Of a DNA stretch of 64,000 bases, positions 9,494 through 18,263 are shown one piece after another (the stretch's first letter is position 1; the number at the start of each line of letters is the position of its first letter). The notes below the pieces were generated by a model, which saw only the letters and a list, made by a program, of their open reading frames with translations, ran no database searches and was not told where the DNA came from. Source of the stretch: Arthrobacter sp. MYb213. GTDB taxonomy: Bacteria; Actinomycetota; Actinomycetes; Actinomycetales; Micrococcaceae. The stretch spans positions 620,001-684,000 of the forward strand of contig NZ_PCQA01000001.1 in NCBI RefSeq assembly GCF_002979915.1, read 5' to 3'. Position numbers and translations under genes: made by a program.

Positions 9494-9622
9494 TTACTTA
9501 GCTGACTTGCGAACCGGATCACTCACGGTCTCTGCATGCTTCAGCTTCTTCTCTGCACGCTTTTCCTTGATGGACTTGCCAGGTTTCTTCGCGTCGCTTT
9601 TGCGTGGTGACTTGTTCGACAT
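9494..9622 (-). CDS. Small basic protein, 42 residues
   Basis: A very short gene encoding a Lys-rich protein beginning MSNKSPRKSDAKKPGKS and ending in DPVRKSAK. AAGGACGG is placed correctly ahead of the ATG, and the frame is well used. The composition (about one third Lys/Arg, no hydrophobic core) suggests a disordered nucleic-acid- or ribosome-associated protein. I cannot name a family. It is isolated, convergent with the iron-binding lipoprotein gene. Confidence 0.65.
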   Translation of the reverse strand: MSNKSPRKSDAKKPGKSIKEKRAEKKLKHAETVSDPVRKSAK

Positions 9623-9804
9623 AATGTGCCGTCCTTGCCGGAAATGCTCAGCACTTCCAAAAGTGGGGAGAGTACCCCTTGAGGTCTACCTTAGGCTAGC
9701 TCTGAAAAATTCTCCATAGTTCGGCCACTGGCGCAATATGTGAACCGAACTTCAAAGACAGCAATCGACACTGCGCTACTCCCCGTACCTAGTGCCGGTT
9801 ATAT

Positions 9805-10641
9805 CTACAGCTGCACTTCACCGTTAACGCAGCTCATGACGTTCCCGCCAACCCAAATGATGTCGTCTTCAACGTCTATATGCACCCGACCCTCGTACCC
9901 GATAGCAGTGCCTTGCGCGGCAATGTAGTGCTGACCGGCAATCTGGGAATCAATCATCCACCGCGCTAACCCGGCATTGAGGCTACCGGTCACTGGGTCC
10001 TCCCACACCGGGTCCCCGCCGATGAATGCACGTACCTCGAAGTTCGCATCATGCCCGTGCTCATGCGGACCGACTACTCCAACCGCGAGTGACTCCAGAT
10101 CCGCAGGGTCCGGGTTTAATGCCAGTACTTCTTGCGCGCTAGATAATCTAACGCCAATCCATTGCGGCCCGTTGACAAGCCACGAGCTGTCAATGATGTT
10201 CTCCCGGGCTATGCCTAAGGCCTGAGCAATCTGCTGAACCAACGACTCATCAATGGGTTCATAGCGGATCAAAGGTGGTGCTGCGAACGCAAGGCGCTCC
10301 CCTTGAACGAGTACTTCAACGAGCCCTGCACCGCATTCTTGAACGATCCTGCCCTCAGTTTTAGGCACTCCGTCCGCATTGAGCCATGCGAAGGCGCTTC
10401 CCAAGGTTGGGTGCCCCGCGAAAGGAAGTTCCTGGGAAGCGGTGAAAATCCGCACCCGATAATCGGCCACAGGATTTGTTGGCGGAAGTAGAAAAGTGGT
10501 TTCTGACAGGTTTGTCCATTTTGCGAAGCGCTGCATCTCTTCGTCGCTTAGCCCGTCCGCACCATGGACAACGGCCAGCGGGTTACCGCGATACGGCGTG
10601 GGTGAAAAGACGTCAACTTCGCTGTACTTGCGCAAGATCAT
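9805..10641 (-). CDS. PhzF-family isomerase/epimerase-like protein
   Basis: A 278-residue protein of the PhzF (diaminopimelate-epimerase-fold) family. The N-terminal VDVFSPTPYRGNPLAVV and the catalytic-glutamate motif NLSETTFLLPP (about 44-54) are typical, followed by FTASQELPFAGHPTLGSA and, in the second half, DPVTGSLNAGLARW. Members catalyse proton-shift isomerisations; the substrate here is unknown and the phenazine role should not be assumed, since no phenazine genes are nearby. Monocistronic. Confidence 0.88.
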   Translation of the reverse strand: MILRKYSEVDVFSPTPYRGNPLAVVHGADGLSDEEMQRFAKWTNLSETTFLLPPTNPVADYRVRIFTASQELPFAGHPTLGSAFAWLNADGVPKTEGRIVQECGAGLVEVLVQGERLAFAAPPLIRYEPIDESLVQQIAQALGIARENIIDSSWLVNGPQWIGVRLSSAQEVLALNPDPADLESLAVGVVGPHEHGHDANFEVRAFIGGDPVWEDPVTGSLNAGLARWMIDSQIAGQHYIAAQGTAIGYEGRVHIDVEDDIIWVGGNVMSCVNGEVQL

Positions 10642-10757
10642 GACGCCACATTAGCAGTCGCTGGGCGGGTGATTTCAGAAACAAGCCCTCAACAATAAGC
10701 TTCGGTAGAAGCTGCGCCTCACGGATCGTCACGAACTCGATCACCGTTGAAACTTTG

Positions 10758-10793
10758 TTTACATTGTGAGCTGTAACTCATAAGCTGAGTTAC
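10758..10793 (+). promoter_or_regulatory. Promoter with overlapping perfect operator palindrome
   Basis: TTTACA at 10758-10763 is a fair -35. Seventeen bases later TAAGCT is a possible, weak -10. A perfect inverted repeat GTAACTCA-N5-TGAGTTAC (10773-10793) overlaps the -10. It is the best candidate operator for the IclR-type regulator encoded at the far end of this operon. Confidence 0.6.
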
Positions 10794-10846
10794 TGTAATG
10801 TGGCGGTCGTCACTACTTCTCGCACTCCCCTAAGAACGGATCAAGC

Positions 10847-12268
10847 ATGTCTGATACCGCGATACTGATCAATACGGCGGTGGCAGTACTGGCAGCAGTA
10901 CTGCTGATCGTGAGATTCAAGGTGAACCCCGTCATTGCCTTGATCATTGGCTCTATTTATCTGGGACTATCCACCGGCTTGGGAGTTACCAAGACCATCG
11001 AAACTATTACCCAGGGTTTCGGCGACATCATGGTCGAGGTGGGGCTGCTCGTGGCCTTCGGCGTGCTGATGGGTTCAATTCTCAATGAGACGGGGGCAAT
11101 CAGCCGGCTCGTCGAACACCTACTGAAAACCTTCGGTCCCAAACGCTTGCCGTACACGATGGCGCTTGCGGTGAGTACTGCACTACAAACCATCTTCTTG
11201 GACGTGCTGTTGGTCATCTCAGCTCCGCTGGCGCGTCGCATCGCTCCCAAGATCGGGCAGCACGGCACCGCTCGCATCGCGACCGCTATGGCCATCGCCG
11301 GCGAAGTTGGAATTGTGCTGATGGTCCCTGGCGTCGGTGCTGTAGCGCTAGCCGGACTGCTCGGCGTGCCATTTGGCAAGATGATGATCTTCGGGTTTCT
11401 CATCGTGGTTCCTACGGTATTAATCTCCGTCGCCATCATGTCCTTCTTCTTCAGCCGCGGCTTCTGGAAAGCCGACAGTGATGAGCAATTGGTCCTCGGC
11501 GATGAGAGTGGAACCGGCGCACGGAAGTTAGACGTCGCTGGTCAAGAGGAAGAAATCAGCACCACTACCGGCTCAAACGGCACCGCGCCGGCAGTCGTTA
11601 GCGTACAGACGCAGCAGCAACGCGAAACGCCACTCTTTCTCCTCTTTGTTCCGTTGTTGACTTCGCTAGTGCTGATCGCAGGTGGCGCCGTGTCCGAGAT
11701 GCTGGGCTACGAAGCAGGCTGGATCCTGCTCGTCGGTAATCCAGTCGTCGCCTTGCTCATCGGTCTGATTGGGACCATCTTGGTTGCGCGTTCTGCCGTA
11801 GGACAGAAGGGCGTAGACCGCGGCATCGCCAGCGGATTCAAAGAAAGTGGGCAGATTCTGCTGCTCACCGGTGTCGGCGGTTCACTAGCAGCCACCGTAT
11901 CCACTGCAGGACTCGGTGACATTCTCGGCGGGTTCTTCTCGGCCAGCACCGTCGCCCCGTTGGTCGTTGTCTGGGGCATTGCTGCCTTGCTACACATTGC
12001 AGTTGGCTCCGTTACCCTCTCTGGGATCACGGCGGCCGGCCTACTTGCTCCAATTGCCCCAACGCTGGGAATTGACCCGGTGTTGATCGCACTGGCTGCC
12101 GGGTCCGGAGCGTTGTTCATGGTCCATGTCACTTCAAACACTTTCTGGTTATTGCAGTCATTGTTCGGGCAGACAGTACGAGGGGCTTTGAAGACCGTCA
12201 GCATCGGAGTCTCGGTAGCGTCCATCGTGGCCCTGGGCATGGTCATGATCCTTAACATCTTTATCTAG
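10847..12268 (+). CDS. GntP-family organic-acid permease
   Basis: A 473-residue integral membrane protein of the gluconate/lactate-type GntP family with about 12 predicted helices. Typical stretches are VGLLVAFGVLMGSILNETGAI, a central hydrophilic loop of roughly residues 205-255 rich in Glu, Thr and Gln, and GSVTLSGITAAGLLAPI near the C-terminus. GntP proteins import hydroxy-carboxylates with protons. Here the next two genes encode CoA-dependent steps, so the cargo is probably a dicarboxylic or branched hydroxy acid rather than gluconate. The stop codon is 26 bases before the next ATG. Confidence 0.88.
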   Translation: MSDTAILINTAVAVLAAVLLIVRFKVNPVIALIIGSIYLGLSTGLGVTKTIETITQGFGDIMVEVGLLVAFGVLMGSILNETGAISRLVEHLLKTFGPKRLPYTMALAVSTALQTIFLDVLLVISAPLARRIAPKIGQHGTARIATAMAIAGEVGIVLMVPGVGAVALAGLLGVPFGKMMIFGFLIVVPTVLISVAIMSFFFSRGFWKADSDEQLVLGDESGTGARKLDVAGQEEEISTTTGSNGTAPAVVSVQTQQQRETPLFLLFVPLLTSLVLIAGGAVSEMLGYEAGWILLVGNPVVALLIGLIGTILVARSAVGQKGVDRGIASGFKESGQILLLTGVGGSLAATVSTAGLGDILGGFFSASTVAPLVVVWGIAALLHIAVGSVTLSGITAAGLLAPIAPTLGIDPVLIALAAGSGALFMVHVTSNTFWLLQSLFGQTVRGALKTVSIGVSVASIVALGMVMILNIFI

Positions 12269-12294
12269 TGCCAGAGCATAAGGAAGAACAAATC

Positions 12295-13539
12295 ATGGAA
12301 GAAGAACAAATCGCTCCGCTTCGCGGCGTGCGGGTCCTTGAACTGGGAAACTACATTGCTGCACCGACCGCAGGACGGCTCTTTGCCGATTTTGGTGCCG
12401 AGGTCATCAAAATCGAGCGCCCTGGCACCGGAGACGAACTGCGCAATTGGAGACTAAAAAAGGGTAGCGTCTCCATGCTCTACCGAACTATCAACCGCAA
12501 TAAAAAGTCAGTCGTTTTGGACCTACGTAGCGAAGCCGGCCGAACGGCGGTACTCGCACTCGTCAAGGAGTGCGACATCCTGCTGGAAAACTTCCGACCC
12601 GGAACTCTGGAAAAGTGGGGGTTGGGTCCCGAAGTACTCAACGCTGCCAACCCTGAGCTGATTATTACCCGAATTTCGGCATTCGGCCAGACCGGGCCAA
12701 TGTCTCAGCGTCCAGGATTCGCCGCCGTTGCCGAAGCGTTCAGTGGATTCCGCAACCTAGTGGGAGACCCCGACCGCGCACCGGTGCGGGTAGGCGTATC
12801 TATCGGAGATTCAATTGCCGGTTTGTACGCTGCCTTTGGCGCCGTGATGGCACTCTACCAACGGGAGATTGCACGCGGAGATAAAGCGACTCTGGCGCTA
12901 AATCATAGAATTATTGATGTCGCACTGCACGAGGCAATGTTTTCCATGATGGAGTCATTGGTACCTGACCACGGCGCCTACGGTGAATCGCGTACCCGAA
13001 CCGGTGGACGCATGGAAGGCATCGCTCCATCAAATGCGTACGTCTGCGCGGATGGCACCAGCATTGTTGTCGCCGGCAATGGCGACGCCATCTACCGACG
13101 CTACATGGAGGCTATAGGTCGCCCAGAACTGGGAATAGATCCGAATCTGCACAGTAATGCTCAACGCTGGGAAGCCCGCGAAATGCTGGACGCAGCAATC
13201 GGAGCATGGAGCGCCACACATACCTCATCCGACGCATTGGAAATTCTTGATGCTGCAGGAGTTCCTGCAGGTCCGATATATACAGCTGAAGATATCGTCA
13301 ACGAGCCGCAATACACGGCCCGCAACATGATTCAGAAATTTGATGTGTCCACCGGTGAGGAAATATTAGAAAACGTCGGATTCCCGGGAATCGTTCCGGT
13401 TATCGGTGGCGCCTCACTGCCCATCAAGTCTCTGGGCCCCGATCTTGGCGAACACACCGAGCAGGTTCTTGGCGAATTACTCGGGATGAATAAATCTGAA
13501 ATTGATGCGGCCACTTCATCTGAAAGGACACTCTCATGA
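12295..13539 (+). CDS. CaiB/BaiF (class III) CoA-transferase
   Basis: A 414-residue family III CoA-transferase, moving CoA from a donor such as succinyl-CoA to a free acid through an enzyme aspartyl-CoA ester. Start at 12295 is preferred because AAGGAAG lies eight bases upstream; a GTG overlapping the permease stop gives a longer frame. Signs of the family: LRGVRVLELGNYIAAPTAGR at the N-terminus, FGAEVIKIERPGTGDE, LLENFRPGTLEKWG, and the region VSIGDSIAGLYAAFGAVMAL, whose Asp is the expected catalytic residue. Its stop overlaps the lyase start, so the two are translationally coupled and probably act in sequence. Confidence 0.9.
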   Translation: MEEEQIAPLRGVRVLELGNYIAAPTAGRLFADFGAEVIKIERPGTGDELRNWRLKKGSVSMLYRTINRNKKSVVLDLRSEAGRTAVLALVKECDILLENFRPGTLEKWGLGPEVLNAANPELIITRISAFGQTGPMSQRPGFAAVAEAFSGFRNLVGDPDRAPVRVGVSIGDSIAGLYAAFGAVMALYQREIARGDKATLALNHRIIDVALHEAMFSMMESLVPDHGAYGESRTRTGGRMEGIAPSNAYVCADGTSIVVAGNGDAIYRRYMEAIGRPELGIDPNLHSNAQRWEAREMLDAAIGAWSATHTSSDALEILDAAGVPAGPIYTAEDIVNEPQYTARNMIQKFDVSTGEEILENVGFPGIVPVIGGASLPIKSLGPDLGEHTEQVLGELLGMNKSEIDAATSSERTLS

Positions 13540-14480
13540 GCTACTCATTTACCCCTGTTGCCACCCTGCGAGACGTCACCTTGCGTGATGGATTGCAACT
13601 CACAGGAAAGATGCTTTCCACCGAAACTAAGATCCGCACCGTACGCGAATTGATTCGACTCGGCGTCGCGGAAATAGAACTTGGTTCGATGGCACGAGCC
13701 GACTTGGTGCCGACGATGGCCAACACACTTGAGGTTGCTCAGGGACTCACTCCAGAAGAATTAGAACGGTGCTGGATCTGGGTCGCGACTCCGGGGCATG
13801 TCGCCAAGGCTGTCAAAGCAGGGATCCGGAATTTCCAATATTGCCTTTCGGTTTCCGACGCGCATAACCAGGCGAACATTGGACGCAGTACCGAAGCCAG
13901 TCTGGAGGCCCTCCCCGAAGCTGTTCGTTACGCGCAAGAAGCCGGGGGCAGAGTCCAGCTGTGTCTTGCCACGTCTTTTACGTGCCCTTTTGAAGGCCAA
14001 GTTTCTCCGGAGCGGGTAATAGAAATTGCCAATGATCCGCGTGCGGAAGGCACCTGCGACATCGTCATCTGCGACACCCTGGGCCAAGCCGTACCAGCAC
14101 AGGTTTCCTCGCTCATTTCGCAAGTACGCGACACTTCGCCAACACGACGCATCGTCTTTCATGGTCACGACACGTGGGGCTTGGGGGTTGCCAATACCTT
14201 GGCTGCTATCTCGGCCGGAGCCACCTTGGTTGATGGTGCTCTCGGCGGTCTAGGTGGCTGCCCGTTTGCCCCGGGCGCCAGCGGCAATACCTCCAGCGAA
14301 GATATCCTTTTTGCGACTCAGCCAAGCTGGCTGACACCGAGCAACTTTGCCGGTCTTGTTGAGCTTTCAGCATCCTTGCTCGGTGAGCTGGGCGAACCGA
14401 ACCGTTCGAAGTCTGCGCAGGGCGCCCGTTCTAAGGCAGAAGCTTTCGAATGGGTTATCCCCGCCGAAAAGGTCTCCTAA
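13536..14480 (+). CDS. Hydroxymethylglutaryl-CoA lyase-like enzyme
   Basis: A 314-residue DRE-TIM metallolyase of the HMG-CoA lyase group. It shows TLRDGLQ at about residues 13-19, the metal-binding HGHDTWG at about 209-215, and near the C-terminus GLGGCPFAPGASGN followed by SED, which is the HMG-CoA lyase signature carrying the catalytic Cys. The reaction expected is cleavage of 3-hydroxy-3-methylglutaryl-CoA, or a close analogue, to acetyl-CoA and a keto acid. The start overlaps the CoA-transferase stop (ATGA). The partner enzymes suggest an externally supplied acid rather than leucine catabolism, as no leucine-pathway genes are present. Confidence 0.88.
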   Translation: MSYSFTPVATLRDVTLRDGLQLTGKMLSTETKIRTVRELIRLGVAEIELGSMARADLVPTMANTLEVAQGLTPEELERCWIWVATPGHVAKAVKAGIRNFQYCLSVSDAHNQANIGRSTEASLEALPEAVRYAQEAGGRVQLCLATSFTCPFEGQVSPERVIEIANDPRAEGTCDIVICDTLGQAVPAQVSSLISQVRDTSPTRRIVFHGHDTWGLGVANTLAAISAGATLVDGALGGLGGCPFAPGASGNTSSEDILFATQPSWLTPSNFAGLVELSASLLGELGEPNRSKSAQGARSKAEAFEWVIPAEKVS

Positions 14481-14556
14481 TACGAGCCAAACTTTTGAGG
14501 TCGGGACGGATACCTTTCAGAAAGGCATTTGGACAGATAACTAGCTAAGGCTAGAG

Positions 14557-15360
14557 TTACGCGGCTGGTCTGTGGGTTTCGCCTGGGAAACGTCCACCGA
14601 TCAGTCGCGTCATCCGTTCTGCGGTTTCCAGTAATGGCTCAATCCAGCTTTCGCAGACCTCGCGGGTCATACGCATTGTGGGTCCGCTGATTGTCACCGC
14701 GGCAACTAGCCCGGCCGCCGAGTCGAACACGGGCGCAGAGAGCCCTGACGCGCCGCTTTCACGCTCCCCTGTGGTGATGGCAAATCCATCGGCGCGGGTT
14801 TGGTCTACAGCGGACTTGAGTTCTGCCATTCCGGTAATCGTGGATTCAGTGAGCGATTCTAAGGATGAATCAACCAAGCTCTGCATTAGTCCGGGTTTCC
14901 ACGCCAAGAGCACTCGCCCAGCCGATCCGGCATGTAATGGGGCCAATGCGCCTAGGTGCATTTCGCGCCTCAGCGCATGGCGAGTTTCAGCAATCCCCAC
15001 GCACACTCGGTACTGCTGTTCGGCACGGAACAGACAGGTAGTTTCGCCAGTGAAATCACGAAGTTCTGGCAACGAAGGACTGATGACATCGAGCACTTCT
15101 TTACCTCGTGTGGCCGGCGCGGCCCAGTAGGCCATTTTCATACCGATTCGGTACCCGTCACCGTCGCGATCCAGAAAATCCTGTTCAACAAGGTTCGCCA
15201 CAAGGCGTTGCACTGTGGAGACGGGAAGCTGGGTGGTCTGTCGAATATCCGACAGGGTCATTACTGGCTGTCTCAGTGAAAAGGAATCCAATATGGCGCT
15301 GATTTTTCCCAGCACCAGTAGTGGATTCTGTTTTTTTGCAGTGGTCTCAGCCTTGGACAT
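14557..15360 (-). CDS. IclR-family transcriptional regulator
   Basis: A 267-residue regulator. The N-terminal winged helix (VLGKISAILDSFSLRQPVMT, then LPVSTVQRLVANLVEQDFLDR) is typical for IclR. The C-terminal effector domain has GSAGRVLLAW, the usual ERESGASGLSAPVFD and GLVAAVTISGP. It lies convergent with the CoA-transferase operon, which it probably controls, sensing the acid or a CoA ester. The inverted repeat upstream of its start may allow autoregulation. Confidence 0.92.
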   Translation of the reverse strand: MSKAETTAKKQNPLLVLGKISAILDSFSLRQPVMTLSDIRQTTQLPVSTVQRLVANLVEQDFLDRDGDGYRIGMKMAYWAAPATRGKEVLDVISPSLPELRDFTGETTCLFRAEQQYRVCVGIAETRHALRREMHLGALAPLHAGSAGRVLLAWKPGLMQSLVDSSLESLTESTITGMAELKSAVDQTRADGFAITTGERESGASGLSAPVFDSAAGLVAAVTISGPTMRMTREVCESWIEPLLETAERMTRLIGGRFPGETHRPAA

Positions 15361-15502
15361 GCTTCAGACGCTAGACCATCAGCTCGCGCCAGTCCAGCCA
15401 CGCGAAAGCAACACTATCCGTGTCTTGTGCGTCGGCTGCTTTTTGCCACCAATCCCAGCTCTGGTCCCACAGAAACCAGCCTTAAAATACCGGCGCCGGC
15501 AG

Positions 15503-15524
15503 ATGAAACCATCCGATGTTTCAT
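15503..15524. promoter_or_regulatory. Inverted repeat upstream of the IclR gene
   Basis: ATGAAAC (15503-15509) and GTTTCAT (15518-15524), spaced by eight bases, form a perfect 7-bp palindrome about 150 bases ahead of the regulator start. The spacing suits a dimeric regulator such as IclR. Its sequence differs from the palindrome at 10773, so only one of the two may be the cognate site. Confidence 0.4.
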
Positions 15525-15640
15525 ACCGTACTTTCATGCCTCATTTTCAACGAGGTACGGGTACTTAGTTTTCTGCGCTGGGCTGCCAAACCTCAAACAC
15601 TGCAAGTCCTCCTTCAGCTGCTCTTCGAGTAAAAGCAAAA

Positions 15641-15680
15641 ACCGCGCCTTGAGAACTGTTTCCAGCTCTCAAGACGCGGT
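15641..15680 (-). terminator. Terminator of ffh
   Basis: Arms 15641-15654 and 15667-15680 pair with one mismatch. On the minus strand the stem is followed by a T-rich run (TTTTGCTTTT). It lies 30 bases past the ffh stop. Confidence 0.8.
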
Positions 15681-15709
15681 CGGCGGTCACTGTTGTGGCA
15701 GTAAGCTTT

Positions 15710-17275
15710 CTACTTACCCAGGTACTTTTCAAAACCTGCGGGCAGGTTCAAGCTCGAAGGATCAAAGTCCTCCTGAGCGCCCTGACCGAAAGCGGCTCCG
15801 GCAGGTGCGGTAGTCTTCTTGTTCTTCGCCTCAAGCTCGGCCTGTGCGGCCTTAGCTGGGTTACCGAACTTCTGCTGCTGCTTCTTGCCCTTGCCCTTGG
15901 CTTTCGCCTTACGCGCGGCACCCTTACCGGAGCCTGGCATACCTGGCATGCCGCCACCGGCAGCCATCTTCTTCATCATCTTCTGCGCTTCGGTGAAGCG
16001 TTCAAGCATCTGGTTAACCTCGGAGACGGCTACACCGGAACCCTTGGCGATACGCGCACGGCGCGAACCGTTAATGATCTTTGGTGCCACACGCTCGTGC
16101 TGGGTCATCGAACGAACGATGGCCTCAACGCGGTCAATCTGACGCTCGTCGAACTGTTCGAGCTGCTGACGGGAGATCTGCGAACCGGGCATCATGCCCA
16201 GCAGCTTCTTCATGGAGCCCATCTTCTTGATCTGGGCCATCTGGGCGAGGAAGTCGTCCAGGGTGAAGTCTTCTTGGTCAGCGAACTTCTTCGCCATCCG
16301 CTCGGCTTCGCCCTTATCCCAGTTCTTCTCAGCCTGTTCGATGAGCGTCATGACGTCGCCCATGTCCAGGATGCGTGAAGCCATACGGTCCGGGTGGAAG
16401 ATCTCGAAGTCTTCTAAGTTCTCACCGGTGGAGGCGAACATGACCGGCTTGCCGGTAATCGAAGCTACCGACAGGGCGGCGCCACCACGAGCGTCGCCAT
16501 CCAGCTTGGAGAGGACTACACCGGTGAAGTTGACGCCCTCTTGGAAGGCCAGTGCGGTGTTGACCGCGTCCTGACCGATCATTGCATCAATAACGAAGAG
16601 GACTTCATCCGGGTTGATGGCGGCGCGAATGTTCGCGGCCTGATTCATCATCTCGGTGTCCACACCAAGGCGGCCGGCGGTATCCACTATGACAATGTCA
16701 TGGAGCTTGGCCTTGGCCTCGGCGATACCGTCACGGGCTACGGAGACCGGGTCACCGGTAGCGGTATCAAATTCTGAGGAGACGCCCGGGTGCGGTGCGT
16801 AGACGGGAACGCCAGCGCGCTCACCGTTGATCTGTAGCTGCTTGACGGCATTCGGGCGCTGCAGGTCACAGGCCACCAGCAAAGGGGTGTGGCCTTCGGC
16901 CTTCAGGTGCTTTGCGAGCTTACCGGCAAGAGTGGTTTTACCAGCACCCTGCAGACCGGCGAGCATGATCACCGTAGGAGGGTTCTTGGCCAGGTTTAGT
17001 CGGCGGGTTTCCCCACCAAGGATGCCAACGAGTTCCTCGTTGACGATCTTGACTACCTGTTGGCCCGGGTTCAGCGACTCGGAAACTTCCAGTCCCAGTG
17101 CGCGTTCTTTCACCTGGGCTACGAAGGCGCGAACCACCGGTACTGCGACGTCGGCATCCAGCAGGGCGCGACGAATCTCGCGGGCTGTACCGTCAATGTC
17201 TGCCTCGGTGAGGCGACCCTTGCCACGCAGGTTCTTGAAGGTAGCTGTCAGGCGATCGGAAAGTGAATTAAACAC
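15710..17275 (-). CDS. ffh: Signal recognition particle protein Ffh (SRP54)
   Basis: The GTPase of the signal recognition particle, 521 residues, binding 4.5S RNA and signal peptides of nascent membrane proteins. The start is GTG 17275 (protein begins MFNSLSDRLTATFKNLRGKG). The NG domain has the P-loop GLQGAGKTTLAGKLA, DTAGRLGVD and SKLDGDARGGAALS. The M domain is methionine-rich (MLGMMPG, MMKKMAAGGGMPGMPG) and binds RNA through GSRRARIAKGSG. The C-terminal tail is unusually extended with Lys/Gln and Ala. This is a reliable housekeeping marker. Confidence 0.98.
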   Translation of the reverse strand: MFNSLSDRLTATFKNLRGKGRLTEADIDGTAREIRRALLDADVAVPVVRAFVAQVKERALGLEVSESLNPGQQVVKIVNEELVGILGGETRRLNLAKNPPTVIMLAGLQGAGKTTLAGKLAKHLKAEGHTPLLVACDLQRPNAVKQLQINGERAGVPVYAPHPGVSSEFDTATGDPVSVARDGIAEAKAKLHDIVIVDTAGRLGVDTEMMNQAANIRAAINPDEVLFVIDAMIGQDAVNTALAFQEGVNFTGVVLSKLDGDARGGAALSVASITGKPVMFASTGENLEDFEIFHPDRMASRILDMGDVMTLIEQAEKNWDKGEAERMAKKFADQEDFTLDDFLAQMAQIKKMGSMKKLLGMMPGSQISRQQLEQFDERQIDRVEAIVRSMTQHERVAPKIINGSRRARIAKGSGVAVSEVNQMLERFTEAQKMMKKMAAGGGMPGMPGSGKGAARKAKAKGKGKKQQQKFGNPAKAAQAELEAKNKKTTAPAGAAFGQGAQEDFDPSSLNLPAGFEKYLGK

Positions 17276-17561
17276 GTGCCGGGCACTTCTTTCGATAGGT
17301 CGTATGGTGCGTATCAAAAAACCGCACAGGACTCGACTTATAAGAATATCAACAATCGGGCCAGCGACTAACCGCTCCCACACCAACACCTGGATTTTCT
17401 TCGAAGATCACTGTGCTTTGGAACTCGATTCCAAAGCAAACTGGGAATACCGGCATGTCTCTCAGTCGCCGGCGTTGTGCGTGCCACAATAAAAATGCCA
17501 GAGCTGCAAACCCACAACTTTGCTCTGAGGAAAAGCCCCCTAACCACGGCAGGAGGAGTCA

Positions 17562-18263
17562 GTGACAAGTATGTTGCAGCGCGGCGAGCAGGCCTTCGCT
17601 TGGGGGCTCGATTACCTCTATGCCGGTGCCTGGCAGTTGCGGGCATTATTCCCCGCTAGGTTTGCAAAGCAGTCAGCTACAAATGCTGAGGTTCAGACGG
17701 AACACATTGTTCTCATTCCTGGCATCTGGGAAAGCTGGAAGTTCATGCTTCCACTAGCCCGGTATTTACATCAGGCAGGACATTCGGTGCACGTGGTACC
17801 GATCTTGGGCTACAACCGCGGGACCGTACCGGAGATGTCTGAAGTCGTCGCGAAGTTTCTGGCCGAGGCGGACCTGCACGAAGCAGTGCTCGTAGCGCAC
17901 AGCAAAGGTGGGCTCATTGGTAAACACTTGATGGCGGCCTCGACACAGGGTTATCGAGTCAGCCGGATGATCGCCATTAGCACCCCATTTTCTGGATCAG
18001 GTTATGCCCGCTATGCGCCGATTCGCAGTTTGCGTGCCTTATCCCCGAACGACACCGGTGTGCTAAAACTGGCTGCGAACTTGAGCGTAAATGCGCGGAT
18101 CATTTCCATCTTCAGCCGCTTTGATCCACATATTCCCGGCGGTTGCGAGCTCGCTGGTGCCACTAATATCAAGCTCGAAACCATGGGCCACTTCCGTTTG
18201 CTCAACGATGAGCGTCTCAAGAATGCAGTTCGCAAGCACCTTAGCTCGGCTAGCTCCGCGTAG
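17562..18263 (+). CDS. Alpha/beta-fold hydrolase, lipase-like
   Basis: A 233-residue serine hydrolase. HIVLIPGIWESWKFMLPLA gives the first strand and oxyanion region, AHSKGGLIGKHL carries the nucleophilic Ser in a G/A-x-S-x-G type elbow, and FSRFDPHIPGG and MGHFRLL supply the expected Asp and His. I choose GTG 17562 since AGGAGG is five bases upstream; ATG 17571 is an alternative. The natural substrate is unknown. Monocistronic and divergent from ffh, with 286 bases between them. Confidence 0.82.
   Translation: MTSMLQRGEQAFAWGLDYLYAGAWQLRALFPARFAKQSATNAEVQTEHIVLIPGIWESWKFMLPLARYLHQAGHSVHVVPILGYNRGTVPEMSEVVAKFLAEADLHEAVLVAHSKGGLIGKHLMAASTQGYRVSRMIAISTPFSGSGYARYAPIRSLRALSPNDTGVLKLAANLSVNARIISIFSRFDPHIPGGCELAGATNIKLETMGHFRLLNDERLKNAVRKHLSSASSA

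Noticed and set aside
9661-9710. Possible second iron box ahead of the 42-residue gene
   Set aside because: Only a partial match to the IdeR consensus (fewer than half the palindromic positions).
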